Source of the DNA: Saccharina japonica
Lineage: Eukaryota > Sar > Phaeophyceae > Laminariales > Laminariaceae
Direction: 5' to 3'
Assembly (NCBI GenBank): GCA_008828725.1
Contig: MEHQ01002668.1
Span: 574,882 to 638,881 of the forward strand
DNA length: 64,000 bases
Made by a program: the position numbers and the translations under genes. Positions 55,784 through 64,000 of this stretch are shown piece by piece (position 1 is the stretch's first letter; the number at the start of each line of letters is the position of its first letter). The notes below the pieces were generated by a model. That model ran no database searches and was not told where the DNA came from. It saw only the letters and a list, made by a program, of their open reading frames with translations.

Positions 55784-56190
55784 AGTAATTTAGCGAAAGA
55801 GGGAGAAGAATATGCGCGACTTTACGCCTGAAAAACAAGTAAAACGCCTTTCATTTTTTGTTTCGGTTACGCACATGCAGCGAATAAAAGTAGGTGTCGA
55901 AAACAAAAACAGCCCACGGCGAAAATAATAAAGGTGCCTATTAATAATATTTGTTTTTGGACTATTTTCTGTCTCATCTGCTCCGGCAGAAGCACGACAC
56001 TTTCTTTCACTTGTTGTCTTTTGTTATCGTTTTAGTTTTTGTTATCGTTTTTGTTTGTTGATACCAGGTATGTTTTCTTCCCTTCTTTTCGCTTTCACGC
56101 AGATGGATTGCTAGCGGGGTAGGTCGTGGGTCTGTCGTATAGGTATAATATGGCATTTCATTGTCTCTCCTGACTACTGATTTGCAGCTT
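55784..56190. other. No gene; repeat pieces
   Basis: TTTAGCGAAAGAGGGA (as at 6350) and ATTCGC/GTCGAAAACAAAAA pieces related to 47800. Confidence 0.45.
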
Positions 56191-56224
56191 ATTATCTTTG
56201 TGTCGTAGTTTTGTGAATACATAC

Positions 56225-56563
56225 GGTCGCCCCGGTGGGCTAGCAGGTGACCACAGAGCCTGTAAGCGTCAAGAAACGAGTTCGAGCCCCGCCGAGTGCA
56301 TGCTCTTAGGCACTTTTTCTCGCACATAATATCTTGACTAGCCGAAAGCGCGAGAGCGTGAGTTAGCAAATTCGATGAAAATCGACGAGCGTTGGGAAGG
56401 CTGAACCCTCTGCGCGATAAAAATCAAGGCAAGAACCGTAGTGGGGGAGGAGGGAGAGGAGCCTACTTTGTGACCCCGGATCTGAGTTACGACTAGGGAG
56501 GGAGAAAGACGGAAGTGCGAAGAAGGTGATAAATGGGATGGGTAAAAATCAATAAATAAAAAA
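56225..56563 (+). mobile_element. tRNA-derived SINE, subfamily A
   Basis: Complete head GGTCGCCCCGGTGGGCTAGC, B-box-like GTTCGAGCCCC, body and an A-rich end (AAAAATCAATAAATAAAAAA). A fragment of the AC-tailed family (TTGTGTCGTAGTTTTGTGA) touches its 5' side at 56198-56216. Confidence 0.85.
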
Positions 56564-57439
56564 CCTGCTGCTTGCTGCAATGCACAGAGTAGTACCGTAT
56601 ATTATGTAGCATGTCCCCACCCAATCAAGCTGTCTGTGTGGTAGGCGCAGCGTGCACCGATTGATTGTCATTTTTTCTCGTCACTTTTTCCCTCTACTTA
56701 AATCCCCTGGGATCCCTATCCCTCTACGAGGACGTACATATAAAAAAGGATACCTACACTATATAAGTGTTGATACTACATACTATTAATACCTGTGATA
56801 CTACTGTACAACAAGCAGTAGTAGTACGCGTAGTAGCATGTACGTAGGGGTGCGTCAGCCTGCATCAGCTCAGAGATGTTAGTGCGAGTAAGTACGTGTG
56901 TGTGTAGACCCGTCCCTGCTCAATGTTTTGCATCCTGCGTGTGATGCATCGATCGCGCGTTTTTTACGCAGAGGCAGGTGACCCCCCCCCCCCCGAGATG
57001 CGGCCACAGGGTCAGCCGGGGGATTCGCAGTTTACTCTTGTACTCTTTGGCTATGCCAGGGCCGGAATCTGGGACACAATCTTGCACATTGAAGGGTGGA
57101 ATCCATTTTCCATACATACGTACGTCGTACGCATATCATATTATATGTATGATATATACATCTGCTCATTTACTGCCTTTATCATACCTGGTGTGTGTAG
57201 CATGTATTATCTGGCATAATACCTGGTACGCACGGAATCACATCACACATATATATCAGCTGCGCATAAACTACGTTATATACTACTGACCGCACCGCCG
57301 CACATATTTCACATTTTTTCCGCAACGAACTCGTAAGCTACCTGGTATGATATATCATGCAAATATAATGTGCAAGCTAGACCCGCGGGGTACATTATTA
57401 TCATGCCTACGTATACTACCCCTCCGCTCCTGCTCCGTC
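56564..57439. other. No gene recognised
   Basis: Short frames. C run of 12 at 56983. Recurrent ACCTGGTA and TACTGTAC words. Confidence 0.4.
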
Positions 57440-57786
57440 CGGCATCGTAGGGATGCGAGAGTCTATGGTCATACGACTACGACCATGCATGACCATGAGT
57501 ACCCCCCCCCCTCCCCCCGCTTCGCGCTTGGTGCTAGCAATGTCTGCCTGGTCGGTGAAAACCCGACATGCTCCGTCCGCCTCAGAGGCGGTTCTTAGCA
57601 GGATGCAGCTCACCCTCCATGCGACTCGCCCAATACCTCACGGCGCTTCGCGCTTGGTGCAAGCAATGTCTGCCTGGTTGGTGAAAACCCAACGCGCTCC
57701 GTCCCGGCATTGTAGGGATGCGAGGGTCTATGTGCTCATACGACTACGGCCATGCATGAAAATGAAGTACACCCCCCCCCCCCCCG
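57440..57786 (+). repeat. Two C-run dispersed elements in tandem
   Basis: Copy one: CATCGTAGGGATGCGAGAGT, CTATGGTCATACGACTACGA, CCATGAGTAC then C run. Copy two has the added upstream part GCTTCGCGCTTGGTGCAAGC, AATGTCTGCCTGGTTGGTG and GCTCCGTCCCGGCATTGTAG, then the same core and a C run ending at 57785. The upstream part also occurs at 57518-57590. Confidence 0.7.
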
Positions 57787-58562
57787 TGTATATTTATATG
57801 TTCATGTATGTGTGTTGTGTATAGGTATGATAGCTCTTGTCTCCCACAAGCAGTAGGATCCCCGTCGCCCACCCCCCGATGCGCTACTGCTTCGCTTTGT
57901 CGAATCTCTGCTTCTTCACGCAAGCAAGGAGCGCACTACTGTCTGTAACGCTTGACTATTCGCAGAAAGCTGTGTATGATAAGTGTTCTTCAGCGATACT
58001 GTCGACAAGGTCTACCGCGACTTTTCCCTCAGCACTTTCTCCCGGTCGCTTCGTGTTCGGCAGAGATAGATAGCACCGAGCAGTTCCGTCCACCAGGCAT
58101 CTCTCTGAGTCACAATCGATTTTACAAGTACGCGCGATCGAGTATCACATGTTTAGCTTGCAAGTATGTAATAAGTTCGAAGGAATTCTGATTTTTTCGA
58201 TGTCACGCCTGATCACGCGTGCCTTTTTAACTTGAAAACAAAATGCAAACCAGGTGTACATGGTTGGTGCTCAAATTGTGTGCAACGCAAACGTGAGCTG
58301 ATCTCGGAGTGAAGGTGTCCCATTTCCTCTGCAATCCATGCTGACTGGTACAATACAACGCCACAAGACTTGAAGAGCTGACGACCTACCCAGCCCACCC
58401 GCCTACCACCCACCCACCCACCCACCCACTCACTCACTCGCTCACCCGAACGCTTCCCCCCTGTCTCTCTTCCTCCCGTGCGCGGCTCGTGTGTTGCGCG
58501 TATCAGGCTTTCTATTAGCTCTCTTCTCCAAAATCTGTTCACACACTCCAACATCGTTTCCC
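57787..58562. other. Upstream region of gene D
   Basis: Contains a diverged GAGTTTCGACGA repeat (58118-58200) and a (CCCA)n / (CTCA)n tract (58398-58440) about 130 bp before the start codon. It may include the promoter and 5' leader of gene D. No TATA box is obvious. Confidence 0.4.
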
Positions 58563-59701
58563 ATGGTTTTGACGAAGACACACGGCTCACTAGAGTCGCG
58601 TTCGAGCGACAACCTGCTCCGACTACGGCTGGTGGGGTCTCACGAGCGCCGTCGCCACCTGGACGGCCAACGCCCTCGGGGGCGGGAGGGCAGGAGAGCA
58701 GGAGATAAGAGAGCCGCGCCAGCCGCCAGTGGTGTACAGACTAACTTCAGCGCAGCAGTACCACCGCTCAATGACGCGCCCTCATCGACAGCTACAAGAA
58801 AAGTGACACCTGCCACCGCTGCCACTACCACTACCACCACCACCACCACCACCACCACCGTCGCGTCGAAACCTTCGGCAACCGCGGCGCGTAGAGGCAG
58901 CCTAGAAGGGGTGCTCTTCGTCAACCCCGATGCCGTGCAGGCACGCGCCCACCGGCGGATCAAACTCGACGCGTCGCGCTCGAGGGCTGCATTCTCGGCG
59001 CCTCGCGGTGGCGACTCCAACGCCGCACAACAAGACCACCGCCTGAAGGAGATCCGGCGGGGGGAGCGGGTGTTGAGGAACCGGCAGTCCGCCGCCCTCT
59101 CTCGAAAGCGCCAGATCAGCCGCGTCGGAGAGCTCGAGGGCCTGGTGGAGGCCCTCCGGGAGGAAAACCGGCGGCTGCGTGTGCACGCCGCTCATCTGGA
59201 GCGCGGCGGCATTGACGATAGCAGCCAAGTTAACCCTCCGTCCGTACCGGCCACGACGGTGCGACTCCCAAGAGCTAGGGCCCCAGGAAACACCGCCCCG
59301 GCCTGCCTTTCGACGGCGCCTGTCACCTTCCCTTCCACACCATCACCAGTGGACGACGAGGAAGCGCGGGGGCGACAAGCCGCGGGAAAAATTATTCTCG
59401 TGCAGCCGCCGCCGCCGCCGGCCGTGGTTGAGCAAGCGTTGATTGAAGGGGGAACGGGGATGGGGTCGGTGGCAACAGCAGTGGCATGCGGTGTGCATCA
59501 GCAGCAGGCGCAGCAGCAGCAGGCGCAGCAGCAGCAGGCGCAGCAGCAGGCGCAGCAGCAGCCGCCGGCGGAGGTTTGGACGCACTATGGGGTGACACCG
59601 ATCTGTTCAGACAACAGCGACTTCTGTTCTGACAGCAGCGACGCCGAGGACACTATCGATCGCCTATTCGTCGCGCTGATGGCACAGGAAGCAGCGGCAG
59701 C

Positions 59702-59765
<64 letters not shown>

Positions 59766-59942
59766 TCAGGGAGGGAGGGAAAATGGGGGGTGGTCTGCGG
59801 TGCGGTGGTTGGCGCGGGGCCGGTGTTTATCCACGGCGGCAAGGGGGGCGCGCATGCTCTGTTCGGCCAGAATGGTACCCGTCGGGGGATTTTGAATAAT
59901 AATACCAACTCCGTGTTTTGCTACGCGGCGGGAAGAGGATAG
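58563..59942 (+). CDS. Gene D: bZIP transcription factor
   Basis: 459 codons from ATG 58563 (TTTCCCATGG, good context; the frame is open further upstream without an ATG) to the stop at 59940, with no intron needed. In order: a basic/Ser region, a Thr run at about 96-107, GVLFVNPDAVQARAHRRIKL at 116-135, the basic region NRQSAALSR (N173-x7-R181), leucines L191, L198, L205 and L212 in heptads, a proline-rich stretch, Gln/Ala repeats, the acidic DFCSDSSDAEDTIDRLFVAL, about 24 Ala encoded by (GCA/GCG)n, and a Gly-rich tail. DNA binding as a dimer in the nucleus is expected from the family. The acidic C-terminal motif, shared with gene C, may be an activation or docking segment (inference). The poly-Ala and poly-Gln tracts are likely length-variable. 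Confidence 0.85.
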
Positions 59943-60845
59943 CCCCATCCTCTGTGAGAGAGGTGGCGGGAGGAGCCTTCTAGGGGGGGGGGTGGGGTAA
60001 AGCTTGGGGGGGGGGTTACTGCGGCAAAGGCGGCGTGATGAAGAGGGGTGGCGACCGCGTGGGGGGTGCGGTGAGGGCCGTAGGTGGGTATCTATTCCAA
60101 TAGCTTGTCCGTACGAGTCCTTTGTTTTTTCCCGGATCACAGCAGCAGCAGTAATATTTTGGGTGTTGTTTGCTCCAATTTAAAAAGGAGGGTGGCTGGT
60201 GGTGTGTGTTGCGTATGATAATACACACCTGGTGCACGCATATGATGTGATACATCGTATGTGTGCGTGTTGGGCGTAAGTAAGTAAGGCTGGCGCCACA
60301 GCCGCCCCTGTAAGTAGTGTACGTGTAACTACTATAGAGTTACAGAGCAGCGTCGTGTTCGATTTATGCCGGGGGCCTTTGATTCTACAAGAAGAGGAGT
60401 AGTTCAAGCTGTAGAGTCTATACATACACCTATCTTGGTTGTCTTTTTGTGCGTGGACTGGTTGTATTTTTCTGTCCCAAGAACTGCTGATGACGGCAAT
60501 TTTTAGGCATTCTATTAATAGAGGCTGTCATCGCAAAGTATAATTTTAACGGCGGGCAGGGTTTATTTGTTCTCTCTTTATGGCCCTTTTTCGAGTGGGA
60601 GTATGTGCAGCCTTGTTCAGCCTATATGTATATATCCATACGTACAGGCAAGTACCAGGTCCAATGCACAGGTTTAAAGTGTAATCTAGTCTATTAATAT
60701 GTATCGATAGTAGACCGACGGACGAGTATGTATATATTGTACCACGCAGCTTGCAAAGCTGAGTTGCCGACTGCCAAACCGGTTGCACCCATAGCTGTCG
60801 TGAATATAACATATGCCTGTAATAATTGAATGAAAAGTGCATACC
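59943..60845. other. Downstream flank of gene D
   Basis: Starts G-rich (60000-60060). No further gene recognised. ACCACGCAGCTTGCAAAGCT at 60740 resembles CACGCAGCGTGCAAAGCT at 43920. Confidence 0.4.
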
Positions 60846-61122
60846 TCGGATAGATCATCGTCAGCTCCCGCTCCATTGATGATCTGTAAGCAGTAGGCCT
60901 TTCAAGGCACAGATAGATCTATCCCCGATCTTGTATGATCTAGCTCATGCTGCCGGGCGCGATCCGTATAATCTAAATGATCTGTAGTAGTAGCACATGG
61001 TTGCCTGGGTTGGATCTGTATTTTGCAGATCGTGCACAACCTCCCGCAACGCCATGAGAGGAACTAGATGATCTAGATGATGATCTATCGGTAGATAGAT
61101 AGATCCTGATCTATCCGAGGTT
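60844..61122. mobile_element. GATC-rich TIR element, copy 2
   Basis: ACCTCGGATAGATCA at the left and TGATCTATCCGAGGT at the right are perfect 15-bp inverted ends. Interior phrases (GGCACAGATAGATCTATCCC, CATGCTGCCGGGCGCGATCC, GCACAACCTCCCGCAACGCC) match copy 1 at 40236 in reverse orientation. No coding sequence. 279 bp. Confidence 0.8.
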
Positions 61123-62457
61123 GTGAAAATGTGTATAACTCGAAGTAAAATAGTAGAGTGTGAAGGCGTGCGTGTGTGTCTAGAGCTGGATAGAACCTTT
61201 TAAGGGGTGTAAAATCCCGCCCGAAGGAAGGATGACGCGCCAGAAAGCAATGAAAAAAAATGGCCGGGGAGATCATAGAGAAGCGACCATTGGGTAACAC
61301 CGATTGCGTTCGTTCGTCGATCAGAATATAATTGGTTGTCGAAGAGGGGGTTCACTCCTCCGGTCTACTTTATATGCTTTTGTTTGTTTGATTTTTTATT
61401 TTCCGGTCTTCTTGGGGGGGCTTCTTTTTTTTTTGTTAGTAGTTGTGGGTGGGGGTGGGGGAATTATTCAAACGTGCCGCTGTACATTACCGCAGAGCTT
61501 CTTGTTGTACTGCTTGCTGTAGTCTGCATGGTTCTAGCGGAGAGATGTGTCGCACGTAGAGAGAGGAGGGTGCAATGGGTATAATGGGCAGTGGAAAAAA
61601 AAAAAATGATAATATATACCAGCCGCAACTATCTTGCTATTTTTTTTTGTCATCTTCGCTTGTATTTTTTATAGTTATCTATGTCAGGTGGGAGGGGTGT
61701 CTTCCACCCCTTGCCACACCGCTGCTGGCCTTATTTTGTCTTCTTCTTCTTGTCGTCAACCTGATTGCGCAAGACTCCATAGACCAAGACGCCGTCGATT
61801 AATGCTCGGCCAAACTTCACACTTACTACTTCATGGACTCGTTACACTCTTCTTTTTTTTTCTTTTTTCTTTTTTCTCTGTACACGGAAAAAGCACGCTT
61901 TCCAGGACAGGAGCGTGTGTACATTATTTGGTCCAATCTGCCAATTTTTGTTGTGCACTGATGATTTTTTGACGATCTTACGAATTTGAGAACCAGCACT
62001 CCGCCTCGCCTTAACTACTTTCCTTCGTAGCCCGAACGAGCGGGTGTTGGTCTGGAATGAGTGCTGGCCGAGTCTGAGGCGATTGTGGAGTCTTATCTAT
62101 CTTATGGTGCCCGTGGTGTCCAACGGACGGATGATAATTCATTTTGGTACTATTAATAATCTATCTACTACTTACTGCTGCCTGCGCGATGTGCCCCCAG
62201 TTCTATCACTGTACCGAGGGCGCGATATTTTTTTAGTGGCCGTTCAATTCCTTTTTTTTTTTTCGTGGCTGCGGTTGGTTGTGAAAGCTCTCTCGCTCTT
62301 GCTGGGCGAGCAGTCACTTTGCGCTTTGCCCTCTCACGCCTGCGAGGGGTGTAACACTTCATTCAATGGTCTACCCAGAGTCAGCTTAGTTACGTAGCGG
62401 GATCAGGTCCAGGCGTGGGACTACGGTGGCAGGGTTAAACCAAGGTTCTGGTTTTCA
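61123..62457. other. No gene recognised
   Basis: T-rich stretches. Frames up to 117 codons (62044-62397) without domain. Confidence 0.35.
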
Positions 62458-62625
62458 GACATACAGGTACAGGACACCGAATAAGAAACAGGCTGACAAG
62501 AAAGCCAAGCTAAGATTTAGAGGAAAATACGAAATTCGGGAGTCGTTATCTTGAAATTTGTGTAAAAAGCACCCTCTCTCAAATAAAAAATCCAGCCTGG
62601 ACCAGATTTCCAGTTTCTTATTATT
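62458..62625 (-). mobile_element. GAAACAGG TIR-like element, copy 2
   Basis: AATAAGAAACAGGCTGACAA, GAAAGCCAAGCTAAGATTTA, GGGAGTCGTTATCTTGA, GCACCCTCTCTCAAATAAAA and CCAGCCTGGACCAGATTTCC: the complement of 50888-51052 in order. Confidence 0.7.
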
Positions 62626-64000
62626 AATAGGTATCCGTACTGTTGTACATCATATATTGCATGTGCATGTATATATGTATTCCCAGAGTTATGCACCTCT
62701 AAAACGCTTGTATAGTGTATAGAAAACCCCGAAGTCCGAACTCCGAATTCACTATTACTCCCCATAGCAGTACAGTAGACAACGAGCGAATCAATGTTTT
62801 TTAGTACCAGAGGTATATTCGGTATTAATACGCATATGCAGGGACTATCTGGCAATGTGATACCTGGTTCTGCTGTACTATATATATAGTGCTGTACGTA
62901 AAAGTATTTTCGTACGTATTTCGGCTCATCCCACGGTAGTTAGGTAGGTAGGGGTTTCACTTGATTATAGTATACTATAGTATAGGCTCCACATTTCGTG
63001 ATGCGGTTAAGCTTCTCGAGTGAGTAACTACCGGGCAGAAAACACAATTATCGTCGTAGCGTATATTTATTTGTTTTTTGGACTCGCTCACAAGCTCACC
63101 TACCTGGTGCAAATTTTGGCCGGGTCGCTCGAACACCCTTTTTTTCGAGGCCAGGAGCTCAGACAATAAGCCGTCAGCCCTATAAGTTGGCATACATTGC
63201 CTGGTGCCAGGTACCTGGTACTACTATTATTGTCGGCGCAGGTATGCACATGCATGCTGACGCAGAACGTGTGAACGAGAAGGCGGGAAACAAAAAGAGG
63301 AGGTTGGAACTCGGAACGTATTTATTACGTAGGCACACACGTATTTCAAGCTTTACAGACATGGGCACAAAAAAGTCAAGTGATCTCATCAATCGAGAGA
63401 ATTGGCAGCAACAACGACCATTTCACTACGTACTACTTCCTTATTCCGTATACTTTCGAAGTGCAAAGATAGGGGCGGCACCGCGGCACTAAAAATGGCT
63501 TGAAACGTGAACAAAAAGGCTGTTCTTCTGAAAAACCCAAGAACACACAAGAAATATATAACGCACGTCTCCCCGGCCTGCCTCCCTGCTGAGGTAGGCC
63601 GAGGTCCGTAAGTGGACTTAAACCTCGAAAGACCACCCAACCCAGACGGATACACGGTCCCTAGCACCGTTCAGAGGGGGATCCTGAGTCTGGCAGTCGG
63701 GAGTTACCGCTATCGTGAGATCGGGGTAACTCGCGACGCAGCTAGCTCGGGTGGCTGCAGATGGGGTTAAACCCTAACGCCCCGGCTTGGACACCGGGGC
63801 CATGCAGCAGCAGAGAGCACGGAGAGGGTGGCGGAGTGACCGCACACCGTGTGGGTATGCACCAGAGAGAGGAAGGAGGAGAATCCAGAGCTGGAGGGTC
63901 GAGCCGCTCCGGGATGAGGCGTATCTCTGGTACAACAGACACGCACCGGGTTAACTTTTTTTACTATACCCCGAGAGTGCGCAAAGCAACAGAAAAAAAA
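62626..64000. other. No gene recognised
   Basis: 63550-63960 differs in style: it is GC-richer and hairpin-rich (CCCCGGCTTGGACACCGGGG; GAGTTACCGC..GGGGTAACTC). This would fit a structured untranslated region of a transposon or another RNA, but it matches nothing I can name. The window ends inside it. Confidence 0.35.

Overview
The window is eukaryotic nuclear DNA of low gene density. No operons or ribosome-binding sites are seen, introns with GT..AG ends interrupt the reading frames, trinucleotide repeats (CAG, TAC, GAT, AAC) are frequent, and most of the sequence is made of short dispersed repeats. The two best genes are bZIP factors. Together with the long CAG/poly-Ala/poly-Gln tracts and the large untranslated spacers this would fit a photosynthetic stramenopile, most likely a brown alga of the Ectocarpus type. 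That is an inference from style; no marker gene fixes the species. An assembly gap (27066-27970) shows a draft genome.

Genes, all on the plus strand: (A) a three-exon model at 2929-5163 coding for a hydrophilic protein with ~60-residue repeats, no known domain; (B) a model at 7087-10820 joining a long acidic Ala/Val/Glu repeat region (seven ~80-residue units), one membrane helix and, through three phase-consistent introns, a C-terminal region resembling a bulb-type (mannose-binding) lectin; (C) and (D) two paralogous bZIP factors at about 20432-22294 and 58563-59942, which share not only the basic-leucine zipper but also an upstream FVNP-type motif and a downstream acidic S/D-rich motif ending in LFV. 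A short decayed retrotransposon piece (48899-49165) and two weak exon candidates (16606-16842, 54789-55245) complete the coding content.

The rest is a dense mixture of small non-autonomous mobile elements, which is the most interesting aspect of the window. There is a 1,075-bp LTR miniature element with identical 350-bp LTRs and a recoverable empty site (31750-32824). A 343-bp LTR miniature with only 75-bp LTRs is nested in a solo LTR of the first (37498-37840). A tRNA-derived SINE family has at least eight copies in two subfamilies. One dispersed family ends in (AC)n or (AAC)n, and others carry runs of C. There are four or more small terminal-inverted-repeat families, one of them with the tip GACGCRTGCTACG, and two elements carry large internal tandem arrays (34520-35072 and 39285-40015). 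Satellites, microsatellites, a 146-bp near-perfect hairpin and telomere-like TTAGGG stretches fill the remainder.

Nesting gives a relative chronology in several places: TRIM-1 into a small MITE, TRIM-2 into a TRIM-1 solo LTR, a C-run element into a SINE, an AC-tailed element into a 200-bp repeat, and TTAACCC MITEs into a GACGC element. No evidence of a host defence or metabolic cluster was found. Genes A to D are separate transcription units with no visible functional link except the C/D paralogy.
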